The position numbers were made by a program, and so were the translations under genes. This document shows positions 53,922 to 62,306 of a stretch of 64,000 nt of DNA, in pieces; positions within the stretch are counted from its first letter, which is position 1; each line of letters begins with the position of its first letter. Below the pieces are notes generated by a model, which ran no database searches, was not told the DNA's origin, and saw only the letters and a list, made by a program, of their open reading frames with translations. Source of the stretch: an uncultured Clostridia bacterium (GTDB lineage Bacteria > Bacillota > Clostridia > UMGS1810). The stretch lies in assembly GCA_934481345.1 (NCBI GenBank), contig CAKSPF010000004.1, positions 1 to 64,000 of the forward strand, given 5' to 3'.

Positions 53922-54791
53922 TTAATCTTCAAGCTGTTTAAGTTCAGCCATATTGACCTTTTCTTCGCGTTTTGAATTGTTCCTTTTTATGACTTTTATA
54001 TCCTTAATCTTGTAATCTTTGATTTCTTTTATGTCGCCATCCTCTACGGCTACCGATACCACACCCTTGATTACGCTCACGGCGGTAACGGTTCCTTTTC
54101 CGTCCGGTGTATTTACAACAGAGCCTTCACCCGGTGCATTTTTAAACAGCGACTCATATGTTTCCTGTTCATTTTTCAGACAACACATAAGTCTGCCGCA
54201 GGTTCCCGAAATCTTTGTGGGATTAAGCGAGAGATTTTGTTCCTTAACCATTTTTATGGAAACGGGTTCAAACTCGCCCATATACGAGCAGCAGCACAAA
54301 ACCCTGCCGCACACACCGAGTCCGCCGAGCATCTTCGCTTCGTCACGCACACCGATCTGTCTTAATTCAATGCGCGTCTTGAAAACAGCGGCAAGGTCGC
54401 GCACCAGCCCTCTAAAATCTATACGCCCGTCCGCAGTAAAATAGAACAGAATTTTGTTGTGATCAAAGGTGTATTCCACGTCGATAAGCTTCATATCAAG
54501 CTTGTGGTTTTCTATTTTTTCCTGGCAGATTTTAAATGCCTCTTTTTCTTTCTCGCGGTTTTTTGCAACTATTCTGTCGTCCTCAAGAGTTGCAATGCGG
54601 ATTATTTTTTTCAGCGGAGGTACAATTTTGTCCTCCGGAACGCTTTTTTTATCTATAACGACCAGTCCGTATTCGATACCCCGCGAGGTTTCCACGACAA
54701 CGTGCTGACCGCACTCAAGCTTTAGATCTCCTGCGTCAAAGTAGTAGATTTTGCCCATTTTTTTAAAACGTATTCCTGTTACATCAACCAT
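53922..54791 (-). CDS. ricT: PSP1-domain protein RicT (YaaT)
   Basis: 289 residues. PSP1 core with cysteine motifs GGLGVCGRVLCCCSYM and GTCGRLMCCLKNE, and GQHVVVETSRGIEYG at the N-terminus. In B. subtilis RicT is part of the Y-complex that directs RNase Y and affects sporulation and competence. Overlaps the holB stop by 8 bp. Confidence 0.95.
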   Translation of the reverse strand: MVDVTGIRFKKMGKIYYFDAGDLKLECGQHVVVETSRGIEYGLVVIDKKSVPEDKIVPPLKKIIRIATLEDDRIVAKNREKEKEAFKICQEKIENHKLDMKLIDVEYTFDHNKILFYFTADGRIDFRGLVRDLAAVFKTRIELRQIGVRDEAKMLGGLGVCGRVLCCCSYMGEFEPVSIKMVKEQNLSLNPTKISGTCGRLMCCLKNEQETYESLFKNAPGEGSVVNTPDGKGTVTAVSVIKGVVSVAVEDGDIKEIKDYKIKDIKVIKRNNSKREEKVNMAELKQLED

Positions 54792-55740
54792 TTATTTCCT
54801 CCCTGCATTTTAAAAGCATCATTGTAACGGCAATGGTATAGTTACCGTTTTTGCCTTTGGCCTTTTGTATATCCGTTACGGTTTTCATCATTTTAAGGCA
54901 GCTTTTTGTGCTTACCCTCGCTTCAAATGCATTAATGTGATTTATTTTATCTTTGTTTACTATATATTCGCTCATTCCGAATTTTTTATAGAGAACATCT
55001 CTTAAAAAAAACAGTATTATATTGATTATCTCTTCGCGGTTATCCTTGTTATTTTCAAAAAATGCCGCCGACTCGAAAATATCAAAGCTGTCTGATGATA
55101 TAACTGCATTAAATGCATCGGTTACACCGTCGCGCAAATCAGTAAATTTGCTGTCACCCGTCAGTCTTTTGAGAACTCCGGGATTGCCCTGACAGTAGCA
55201 CAACTCAAATTCATCCGCCTTTGCTATGCTTTCCAAAACGCTGCGGCCGAGCGGTGCAAGATTAACGGTTACCGAGCGCGATATAATTGTCGGCAGAATT
55301 GCCGCCGTTGTGTCACACAAAAAGAAAAAAGTTACTTTTTCCGGCGGTTCTTCTATAACCTTCAGCATGGCATTTTGCGCTTCTGCGGTGAGAAGATGGG
55401 CTTCATGTACGATAACGGCTTTGTATTCTGCCATGACGGGTTTTACATATATCTCACCCATAATGCCGCGCACGCTGTCTATGCCTATTGAAGCTTTCGT
55501 ATCCGCACGTTTAAGCTGTATGATGTCCGGATGCGTTTCTGCCGCAAGGCTCTTGCAGGACGCGCACTCTCCGCATGCGCTGTGAGAGCCGCAGACGATA
55601 AGTGCAAGTATATATTCCATGACGGTTTTTTTGCCAATACCGTTTTCACCGTTTATTATATATGAATTACTTAGTCTGTTTGTTTTAAGCAGGTTAGAAA
55701 AAAGCTGTGCAATATCTTCCCTGCCTGACGGAATTTTCAT
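54784..55740 (-). CDS. holB: DNA polymerase III delta' subunit
   Basis: 318 residues. AAA+ clamp-loader fold: Walker A-like INGENGIGKKTVMEY, zinc cysteines CGSHSACGECASC, VHEAHLLTAEAQNAMLKVIEEPP and sensor-like PTIISRSVTVNL. Loads the sliding clamp. ATG at 55740 has AGAAGG at 7 nt; the ATG two codons earlier abuts it. Overlaps the darA stop region. Confidence 0.93.
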   Translation of the reverse strand: MKIPSGREDIAQLFSNLLKTNRLSNSYIINGENGIGKKTVMEYILALIVCGSHSACGECASCKSLAAETHPDIIQLKRADTKASIGIDSVRGIMGEIYVKPVMAEYKAVIVHEAHLLTAEAQNAMLKVIEEPPEKVTFFFLCDTTAAILPTIISRSVTVNLAPLGRSVLESIAKADEFELCYCQGNPGVLKRLTGDSKFTDLRDGVTDAFNAVISSDSFDIFESAAFFENNKDNREEIINIILFFLRDVLYKKFGMSEYIVNKDKINHINAFEARVSTKSCLKMMKTVTDIQKAKGKNGNYTIAVTMMLLKCREEING

Positions 55741-55742
55741 TA

Positions 55743-56060
55743 TCATACCTTCTCGAATTTGTCAATATTGAGCACAAAAACCGTGCCGCCGCCAACCTCA
55801 ACCTCCATAGGATACTGAGAAGGTTCTCCGGACGGAACTGCCGTCGAGGTATATTTTTTCCGTTTTTTACTCTTTGAGCGAATAATATCTATGACATTCT
55901 CAACCAAGCTGTCCTCCACACCGATAAGCAGTGTGACATTGCCCGACTTCAAAAAGCCTCCCGTCGTGGCAAGCTTTGTCGCATAAAAGCCGTTTTCCGA
56001 AAGCGCACCCGTTACTTTGGCGCTGTCCTCGTCGCTTACTATGGCAAGAATTAATTTCAT
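55743..56060 (-). CDS. darA: c-di-AMP-binding PII-like protein
   Basis: 105 residues. PII-like ferredoxin fold: MKLILAIVSDEDSAKVTGALSE, NGFYATKLATTGGFLKSGN and GGGTVFVLNI. This is the DarA/PstA (YaaQ) family that binds cyclic di-AMP. ATG with GGGAGAG about 8 nt upstream. First gene of the darA-holB-ricT operon. Confidence 0.95.
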   Translation of the reverse strand: MKLILAIVSDEDSAKVTGALSENGFYATKLATTGGFLKSGNVTLLIGVEDSLVENVIDIIRSKSKKRKKYTSTAVPSGEPSQYPMEVEVGGGTVFVLNIDKFEKV

Positions 56061-56085
56061 AAAAATCACTCTCCCTCATTATAGT

Positions 56086-56114
56086 ATTATATAATGAATA
56101 GCTGATAAAATCAA
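56086..56114 (-). promoter_or_regulatory. Promoter of the darA operon
   Basis: TTGATT (56109-56114), 17 bp, TATAAT (56086-56091) on the minus strand. Confidence 0.7.
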
Positions 56115-56152
56115 GTAAAATTATTTAATTGCTTTTATATTAAATAAAAATT

Positions 56153-56593
56153 TTATTGCAATTTCATATACAAAAGCGGATACGGATTGCCCTCCTCATC
56201 ACATTCGGTTCTTTTATACGTTTTAAATCCTAAATGCCTGTAGAAGCCCACAGCCTGCGGATTCTGTTCATTAACGGTAACTTCGCGAACTCCGTAATTA
56301 CGTATACCGTATTGCATAAGCAATTTTCCGAGTCCCTGTCCTCTTTCCGACGGAGAAAGAAACAGCATTTCCAAACGCTTCTTTTCAATCCCCATAAAAG
56401 CAACAGCATCACTATCGTTTTCGGCAACAATTAAATGTTCAACACCGCTCAATGCCTGCGGAACATATTTTTTTATCTTAGTTATCTCAGCATCACTAAG
56501 AAAATGATGCGTTGCCCGAACAGAATTTTCCCATATATTTAATAATTTTTTCGTTAACCGAGGCGTTCTCGCTTGAACTTCATATATTTTCAT
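56153..56593 (-). CDS. GNAT-family N-acetyltransferase
   Basis: 146 residues. Acetyl-CoA loop LSPSERGQGLGKLLM and the C-terminal VNEQNPQAVGFYRHLGFKTYKR place it with YjaB/PhnO-type GNATs that acetylate small molecules or proteins. No clear ribosome site before the ATG. Adjacent to a second, unrelated GNAT gene. Confidence 0.88.
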   Translation of the reverse strand: MKIYEVQARTPRLTKKLLNIWENSVRATHHFLSDAEITKIKKYVPQALSGVEHLIVAENDSDAVAFMGIEKKRLEMLFLSPSERGQGLGKLLMQYGIRNYGVREVTVNEQNPQAVGFYRHLGFKTYKRTECDEEGNPYPLLYMKLQ

Positions 56594-56642
56594 ATCATTA
56601 ATCCTTGTAAATTCAGACTTTTATTGTACAAACAAAATTTTG

Positions 56643-57128
56643 TCAAAAAGACAATCTCATCTGATGCCACACTGCATTTCCGTGCGTGGATTTATCCGAG
56701 ATACCCTCATCCTCAAATCCAAACTTTGCATAATACGAAATCAAATTTTCCTTGCAAGTCAGCACAAGTCCCTTTCGTCCTTGCTGTTTTGCGTCATTAA
56801 CGGCACGGCAAATCAATTTACCGGCATATCCGTGTTTACGGTAATCCGGCAGCGTATTGACTCCGAAAATCATCTGCCAAGAGCCGCTTTCACAATGCAT
56901 AGCAGCATTTTCGTACATTTCATCTCTTAAATCCGGCTCATCCGTTACAAAACCGTCCACAAATGCAATTAGCTTTTCTTCATCAAACATCAGCCAGAAA
57001 TGATTTCCGTAATGCTCAATTCTTTCGGCAAAATTTCTTTCGGTTGCCGCTTCTGCAGCCGGGAAGCATTCTGCCTCAACTGAAGCGATTGCCGTAATAT
57101 CTTCAGTTGTTGCATATCTTATATTCAT
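56643..57128 (-). CDS. GNAT-family N-acetyltransferase
   Basis: 161 residues. MNIRYATTEDITAIASVEAECFP at the start, acetyl-CoA loop VNTLPDYRKHGYAGKLI and C-terminal LISYYAKFGFEDEG. Resembles arylalkylamine-type acetyltransferases. ATG with GGAGGG 7 nt upstream; an in-frame extension further upstream lacks a ribosome site. Confidence 0.88.
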   Translation of the reverse strand: MNIRYATTEDITAIASVEAECFPAAEAATERNFAERIEHYGNHFWLMFDEEKLIAFVDGFVTDEPDLRDEMYENAAMHCESGSWQMIFGVNTLPDYRKHGYAGKLICRAVNDAKQQGRKGLVLTCKENLISYYAKFGFEDEGISDKSTHGNAVWHQMRLSF

Positions 57129-57320
57129 AATGTATCCCTCCGTAAACTTCGGCCTGACAGCTCTCTGCAAACCGAAATTTAGTTTAGCACCAATCAATAG
57201 TCACACATGGCTTTTTAGATTTTATCTGAAAAACACGTATACAATGCCTATTATACCGCAAAAACGACGAAAAAGCAATCGTTTCCGACTGCTTTCTCAG
57301 GTTTGTACGACAGTTTGTTT

Positions 57321-57740
57321 TTACCAAGTCATTGCAAATTCAGTTGTTTCAGGGCTTTCGGCTTTCCCTATCATCGGCTTTGCGGCATCAAGTACCGTGA
57401 GCGCTTTCATTTCTTCGTCTGACAGAACAAAATCGAAAATATCAATGTTTTCCTTTATTCTGTCCGTGTGCACCGATTTGGGTATTACCGATATACCGTT
57501 TTGAACAAGAAAACGCAGTGCAATCTGTGCCGGGGTTTTACCGTGACTGATTGCAATTTCCTTCACAACCTCATTTTCAAACATTTCATTTGCCCGTCCC
57601 TGTCCGAGAGGTGCATATGCCTGATGTGCAAGTCCGTATTTTTTCAGCCACTTGCTTTCACTTTTTCTTTGGCAGAAAAGGTGTGTTTCAATTTGATTTA
57701 TACCCGGCTTAATTTTATTGAATTTAATTTTATCCTTAAA
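57321..57740 (-). pseudogene. Aldo/keto reductase, 5'-truncated remnant
   Basis: The frame reads leftward through KIKPGINQIETHLFCQRK, KKYGLAHQAYAPLGQG, GKTPAQIALRFLVQNGISVIPKS and ends TTEFAMTW. These are the C-terminal half motifs of an AKR (NQIE, APLGQG, IPKS). The N-terminal half with the catalytic Asp/Tyr/Lys is missing, and no start or ribosome site exists at the break near 57740, where a truncated MerR gene begins on the other strand. Confidence 0.8.
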
Positions 57741-57899
57741 CAGCGTAATGAGGCATATAAACGCTTAAGCGAAGCACAAGCCACCGTCACATATATGGAA
57801 AACAAGGTCAAGCATTATGACGATATTTTATCCGGCATACTGCCCGATGACACCAATCCGCAAAAATGGACGGAAGATACTAAACCGAAAAAACATTGA
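57738..57899 (+). pseudogene. MerR-family regulator, C-terminal remnant
   Basis: About 53 codons: LKQRNEAYKRLSEAQATVTYMENKVKHYDDIL, then PDDTNPQKW. This matches the C-terminal dimerisation helix and tail of MerR regulators that sit beside AKR genes. The DNA-binding domain is missing. Its 5' end meets the 5' end of the AKR remnant, so one deletion probably removed both promoters and N-termini. Confidence 0.65.
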
Positions 57900-58031
57900 T
57901 AATTTGCCGATAGCAAACAGCCTGTTACAAGCAAACTATCTTTTTCAGCTCTGTTTTCATTATTTTTATTGCATCATCATAGAAAAGGACCGTCAAAAAA
58001 ATTCCGAAACAAAAAAACACCCCATATGAAT

Positions 58032-58228
58032 TGCCTTAAGGCAGCACCAATTCAGACATGCATATGCAAAAAATTTGTACCGTGCCGGTGTTGATGCGAA
58101 AACCGCACAAGGATTGCTCGGACATGTTGATATTCAAACTACAATGAATATATTATACTGATTTCTCTGAAGATGTAACAATTCAATCAACCAACATGAT
58201 TAATAATTTTATTAACAGTTCTTTTTAA
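58032..58228 (+). pseudogene. Tyrosine recombinase (phage/ICE integrase) remnant
   Basis: The frame reads HQFRHAYAKNLYRAGVDAKTAQGLLGHVDIQTTMN, the conserved HxLRH and LGH region of tyrosine recombinases. One extra T near 58150 shifts the frame exactly at the catalytic tyrosine; the other frame continues YYTDFSEDVTIQ to TAA at 58228. The N-terminal catalytic Arg region is gone. It lies 127 bp from the 3' end of a tRNA-Lys gene, a usual integration target. Confidence 0.8.
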
Positions 58229-58306
58229 ATCCCGACAACTTTTTGACAACTTGAAAATTGATTTTTAACTCATTTTAAATAACCGATTTGAATTAATACA
58301 AAAACC

Positions 58307-58350
58307 AAAAACCGCTTAATTACTTGAATAACAAGTGTTAAGCGGTTTTT
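58307..58350. terminator. Terminator of the tRNA array
   Basis: AAAAACCGCTTAA/TTAAGCGGTTTTT with an inner ACTTG/CAAGT stem; T-runs on both strands. Directly after the CCA end of tRNA-Lys on the minus strand. Confidence 0.85.
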
Positions 58351-58354
58351 AGAA

Positions 58355-58430
58355 TGGTGAGCCATCGGAGATTCGAACTCCGGACACCTTGATTAAAAGT
58401 CAAGTGCTCTGCCGACTGAGCTAATGGCCC
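58355..58430 (-). tRNA. tRNA-Lys (anticodon TTT)
   Basis: Acceptor GGGCCAT/ATGGCTC with encoded CCA; anticodon loop CTTTTAA gives TTT. Confidence 0.95.
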
Positions 58431-58453
58431 GAACTATTAAATTTTTAAAAAAG

Positions 58454-58531
58454 TGGCTGGGCTGACTGGACTCGAACCAGCGAAAATGCCAGAATCAAAA
58501 TCTGGTGCCTTACCGACTTGGCTACAGCCCA
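58454..58531 (-). tRNA. tRNA-Gln (anticodon TTG)
   Basis: Acceptor TGGGCTG/CAGCCCA, anticodon stem CCAGA/TCTGG with loop TTTTGAT giving TTG; CCA encoded. Confidence 0.95.
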
Positions 58532-58540
58532 GTATAATTG

Positions 58541-58618
58541 TGGGGTGGGTAGTCGGATTCGAACCGACGACCTCCAGAATCACAATCTGGCGCTCTAACC
58601 AACTGAACTATACCCACC
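58541..58618 (-). tRNA. tRNA-His (anticodon GTG)
   Basis: Acceptor GTGGGTA/TACCCAC with an extra G at -1 facing C73, a tRNA-His feature; loop TTGTGAT gives GTG; CCA encoded. Confidence 0.95.
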
Positions 58619-58629
58619 AGACCAGCTTT

Positions 58630-58706
<77 letters not shown>

Positions 58707-58712
58707 ATAACC

Positions 58713-58787
58713 TGGAGCGGGTGATGGGAATCGAACCCACACAGCCAGCTTGGAAGGCTGGAATTCTAGCCATTGAACTACACCCGC
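58713..58787 (-). tRNA. tRNA-Gly (anticodon TCC)
   Basis: Acceptor GCGGGTG/CACCCGC; anticodon stem CCAGC/GCTGG with loop CTTCCAA giving TCC; CCA encoded. First in transcription order of the array Gly-Arg-His-Gln-Lys. Confidence 0.95.
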
Positions 58788-58822
58788 AAACTAAATACGG
58801 TCAATCACAACCGACTTTTAGA

Positions 58823-58851
58823 ATTATATCAGCTTTAAAGGCATTTGTCAA
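58823..58851 (-). promoter_or_regulatory. Promoter of the five-tRNA array
   Basis: Full consensus TTGACA (58846-58851), 17 bp, TATAAT (58823-58828) on the minus strand, 36 bp upstream of tRNA-Gly. Confidence 0.9.
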
Positions 58852-58933
58852 TACTTTTTTTGAAAAACTTGTAAAAAAATTGAAAATAAAGTGTCAGGCA
58901 CATGTTTTTCTGCCTGTATTCAGTATTTCACAA

Positions 58934-60049
58934 TTATTCAATTGTATTCTTTTTTGTTTTGACATAATCATAATAATCGTCAAAAATGGTCTTTACAAGA
59001 GCCATAAACGGTACAGCCAAAAGTATACCCCACATTCCGAAAAGACCGCCGCCGACCGAAATCCCGCATAATACCCAAAACGGTTTTACCTGCAAAACAC
59101 CTCTTACAAGACGCGGCTGAATCACATTTGCGTCTATTTGCTGCAAAATAATAAGCGCAACGGCAACCCATACACCTTTTGAAAAAGATGCCGTAAAAAC
59201 CGTGAGAACTGCCGCAAACGTGCTGGCGGTAATTGCTCCGAAATACGGAATAAGATTAAAAAGTCCGAGCATAAGCGCCAGCACAGGCGCATATTTTACT
59301 CTCATTGCCGCCAAAATTATAAAAGAAAGTATAAATATAATAAGCGCATCCTCAAGCTGACAGTAAATGTATTTATACATAATACTTAATGTCCTGTTTA
59401 TATACTTTACAATTACCTGCTTGCCGTTTTCCGGAAATATCAGCTCGCTTATTTTCCTTACAGTTGATTTTAAGCCATTCCTGTCTATCAGTATATATAT
59501 CGATATTATAACAGACAAAAAAATCTTAAATACAGCCATGGAAGCTCCTGCCAAATGGCTTATATAAGTATGAATGTCATTCAGATTAAAAATACTCAAT
59601 ATATCATTGACCGATATTGATTTCAAAACAGATTTCGCATCAATTCCCAGCGGCTCGGCATAATAAAAATAACTCTTTACAGTCCTTACAATATCCGGAA
59701 GCTGAACCGCAAATTCTTTTATGCTGCGGATAAGCGCCGGAAACATAAGCGACAAAAACAGCGCTGCTATGGATAAAAACAATACATATATACAGAGTAC
59801 GGACACTCCCCTGCGATGCTTTCTGATAAATACTGCCTTAGATTTTGAAAACAGATTTTCAAATTTAACGCACAGCGGATAGAGTATAAACGCAAAGCCA
59901 AAAGCAGTCAAAACCGGCACAAGCAAGGAAAAAAAACTTTTTATATATTCAAAAATAACACTCAGGCTGTCGAAAGTTTTGTATACCGCTATTATCAAAA
60001 CCGCAAGAATAAAGACGCCTATATATTTTGTAAAATAATTTTGTTTCAC
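58934..60049 (-). CDS. AI-2E family transporter (PerM/YdbI-like)
   Basis: 371 residues with seven or eight membrane helices. Family motifs near the C-terminus: LGLFNLIPYFGAITAS, VIQPRLVRGVLQVKPFWVLCGISVGGGLFGMWGILLAVPFMA. Substrates vary across the family (autoinducer-2 in E. coli TqsA, Na+/H+ exchange in others). GTG start with AAGG 8 nt upstream. Follows cca by 19 bp. Confidence 0.88.
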   Translation of the reverse strand: MKQNYFTKYIGVFILAVLIIAVYKTFDSLSVIFEYIKSFFSLLVPVLTAFGFAFILYPLCVKFENLFSKSKAVFIRKHRRGVSVLCIYVLFLSIAALFLSLMFPALIRSIKEFAVQLPDIVRTVKSYFYYAEPLGIDAKSVLKSISVNDILSIFNLNDIHTYISHLAGASMAVFKIFLSVIISIYILIDRNGLKSTVRKISELIFPENGKQVIVKYINRTLSIMYKYIYCQLEDALIIFILSFIILAAMRVKYAPVLALMLGLFNLIPYFGAITASTFAAVLTVFTASFSKGVWVAVALIILQQIDANVIQPRLVRGVLQVKPFWVLCGISVGGGLFGMWGILLAVPFMALVKTIFDDYYDYVKTKKNTIE

Positions 60050-60068
60050 CTAAGTTACCTTCCTTGTT

Positions 60069-61310
60069 TTAAATTTTGTCCGCAAGATAAATTTTTGCGT
60101 ATTTAAGCAAAGCTGCTTTTTCGTTTTCCACTCTTTTGTCAATTACCGCAAAAAGCAGTTTTTTGAGCATAACACCGATTTCTTTTCCGGATGCAAGCCC
60201 GGATGACGCAATATCTCTTCCGCTTATATTCAAATCAGAAATATTAAAGCACAAATGCAGATTTATAATTTCATCAACGGCTTTTATTATATTCTCCGCA
60301 ACACTGGCACCGGATAAATCAGATGTGCACAAATAATAAATACGCTGCATCTTCAGTGAATTTTTCAGAGTTTCTCCGCCGTTTAAAAACATGTATTTTT
60401 GAATTTGCCCTGTAGTTTTAAGCATATTGCAGTCCGTTTTTTTAAGATATGATGTTACGTCTTTTTTTATTTTATTGGAGCTTTTTAAACGGTTAAGTGC
60501 CGACAATGCTCCATCTTCGGGAAAAAAGTACATCAACGCCGCCATACGCATGCAAAAGTCATTTTCCGACATTGCGGTCATATTTACTGCAGTCTCATAC
60601 TGATACTGCGTATACTCCGAAATGCCCGTGAAAATCATCTCTGCCGCACAGCGGAACTGCTCAAGCACTTCTTTTGAATTTTCTCCGCAGACAAGCTTTT
60701 TTATTTCCGAAAAAACTCTTTCTTTTGATATGTTATCCAAAAACGGCATACAGTCAAAAACTGCGTTTTTGGTATTATCTTCAATTTTAAAATTCAAAAC
60801 AGAACTGAACCGCAGCGCCCTCAGTATCCGCAATGCATCCTCCGTAAAGCGCTGCAGGGGATTTCCCACACAGCGGATAATGCGGTTTTTTATATCTTCT
60901 TTTCCGCCGAAAGCGTCGATCATTCTTTTGCCGTCGTATGCAAGTGCGTTTACCGTAAAATCTCTCCGGCTCAAATCATCATATATACTCTTTGAAAAGC
61001 TTACGCTGTCCGGGTGGCGGTTATCCGTATATTTACCGTCGGTTCTGTATGTCGTAACCTCCGCATGAAATCCGTCAATTATTACCGTAACCGTACCGTG
61101 GGCAATTCCGGTATCTATAGTTTTGAAACCGGAAAACACCGCTTTGATTTCGTCCGGCAATGCATTAGTGGCTATATCGTAATCATCGGGAATATTCCCC
61201 ATAAGCATATCCCGTATGCAGCCGCCCACCGCATATGCCTCATACCCAGCATTATTCAGCATAAAAATAATTTTTTCCGCTGTCTTTGGCAATTCTATTT
61301 TATCTGCCAT
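60069..61310 (-). CDS. cca: CCA tRNA nucleotidyltransferase
   Basis: 413 residues, class II. AYAVGGCIRDMLMGNIPDDYDIATNA carries the catalytic DxD; RRDFTVNALAYD, RFTEDALRILRALRFSS follow. Adds or repairs tRNA 3' CCA, although all tRNAs in this window already encode CCA. ATG overlaps the stop of the DUF4364 gene (TGATG). Confidence 0.93.
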   Translation of the reverse strand: MADKIELPKTAEKIIFMLNNAGYEAYAVGGCIRDMLMGNIPDDYDIATNALPDEIKAVFSGFKTIDTGIAHGTVTVIIDGFHAEVTTYRTDGKYTDNRHPDSVSFSKSIYDDLSRRDFTVNALAYDGKRMIDAFGGKEDIKNRIIRCVGNPLQRFTEDALRILRALRFSSVLNFKIEDNTKNAVFDCMPFLDNISKERVFSEIKKLVCGENSKEVLEQFRCAAEMIFTGISEYTQYQYETAVNMTAMSENDFCMRMAALMYFFPEDGALSALNRLKSSNKIKKDVTSYLKKTDCNMLKTTGQIQKYMFLNGGETLKNSLKMQRIYYLCTSDLSGASVAENIIKAVDEIINLHLCFNISDLNISGRDIASSGLASGKEIGVMLKKLLFAVIDKRVENEKAALLKYAKIYLADKI

Positions 61311-61846
61311 CACTTAGTGCCCTCGTTTATAAGAGCCGTGAATTTTTTATAGAACTGTTCTGTGTTATCTTTTAAATACCGGCATATATCCATGGCATTT
61401 TGCTTGGAGCCTGCATAAAACTCAAGCTTAATGAGCGGTATACCGCCTTCCTCCATGGAACATTTTACCACATATTCGCTTTCTGTCACGGGAACAAAGT
61501 CCGCATAAAACTTGTTGCCCGACATTTCCTTTCTGTTTATTGATTCTATTTTATTATCAAGCCGCACTTTGATGCTGCCCGGTATCTTATGTTCAAAAAA
61601 GCTGAGGGTTTCTTCGCCGGACTCCGTTATCGCAAAAAGCGTTTCGGGTTCAACCGTAAGCTCAGAAAGATTTCCGCTTTGAATAAGCCCTCTTATATAC
61701 TGCTCAAGTTCAAAATAATTTACATTTGCCGACGATGATATTACATAGTCCAAAATAGTATAGCTTGCGCCTATTTTAAGAGATTTAACCGTGTATAATA
61801 TTATAAGTTTAATTTCGTAGTCGGTAGGTTTGTACGCATATTCCAT
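61310..61846 (-). CDS. DUF4364 family protein
   Basis: 178 residues. N-terminal winged-helix-like region (YKPTDYEIKLIILYTVKSL, FELEQYIRGLIQSGNLSEL) followed by a beta domain (KVRLDNKIESINRKEMSGNKFYADFV). A Clostridia-specific family, possibly a transcription factor. ATG with GGGAGTG about 9 nt upstream. First of the DUF4364-cca-transporter operon. Confidence 0.85.
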   Translation of the reverse strand: MEYAYKPTDYEIKLIILYTVKSLKIGASYTILDYVISSSANVNYFELEQYIRGLIQSGNLSELTVEPETLFAITESGEETLSFFEHKIPGSIKVRLDNKIESINRKEMSGNKFYADFVPVTESEYVVKCSMEEGGIPLIKLEFYAGSKQNAMDICRYLKDNTEQFYKKFTALINEGTK

Positions 61847-61890
61847 TTTGCAAATCACTCCCATTCGGCTGTAAAAATCTAATGCACCGT

Positions 61891-61923
61891 AAAAAAACAA
61901 CGCGACTGAATACCAGCCGCGCT
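61891..61923 (-). terminator. Terminator of the HPr-like gene
   Basis: AGCGCGGCTG/CAGTCGCGTT stem (two G-U pairs) with TTGTTTTTTT on the minus strand, 20 bp after the gene's stop. Confidence 0.85.
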
Positions 61924-61943
61924 ACAAAACTAAAAACACAAAA

Positions 61944-62174
61944 TCACTCTACCATATACGGCTTAAGCTCATTGGCAAAACTTTCAGCATCGTCTGTATG
62001 AGCTTCAACTGTAATCGTCTTTGTAAGGTCTAAACTGAATATACCCATGATTGATTTAGCGTCTACTACATAGCGCTCGGAAATCAGATCGATATCGAAT
62101 TCGTATTTGTTCACAATGTTTACAAAATTCTTAACATCGTTGATTGAACTGAGCATAATTTTGAATGTCGTCAT
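61944..62174 (-). CDS. HPr-like protein lacking the active-site histidine
   Basis: 76 residues with HPr spacing: a Ser-46-like site in AKSIMGIFSLDL and ITVEAHTDDAESFANEL at the C-terminus. The usual GLHARPA loop with the phosphorylated His is replaced by SSINDVKNFV, so it cannot act as a PTS phosphocarrier by His; a regulatory role is more likely (inference). ATG with AAGGGGG upstream; own promoter and terminator. Confidence 0.85.
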   Translation of the reverse strand: MTTFKIMLSSINDVKNFVNIVNKYEFDIDLISERYVVDAKSIMGIFSLDLTKTITVEAHTDDAESFANELKPYMVE

Positions 62175-62201
62175 AATTTCACCCCCTTTTTTATTTATTA
62201 T

Positions 62202-62230
62202 ATTATACTACACAAAATTTTTTTAGTCAA
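62202..62230 (-). promoter_or_regulatory. Promoter of the HPr-like gene
   Basis: TTGACT (62225-62230), 17 bp, TATAAT (62202-62207), minus strand. Confidence 0.75.
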
Positions 62231-62246
62231 TTTATTTTATAACATA

Positions 62247-62274
62247 TTGCAAATTTTTGTAAGTAGTGTATAAT
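62247..62274 (+). promoter_or_regulatory. Promoter of mtaB
   Basis: TTGCAA (62247-62252), 16 bp, TATAAT (62269-62274), divergent from the HPr-like gene promoter. Confidence 0.65.
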
Positions 62275-62306
62275 AAACTAAGAATAATTTTAAGGAGTTT
62301 ATATAT

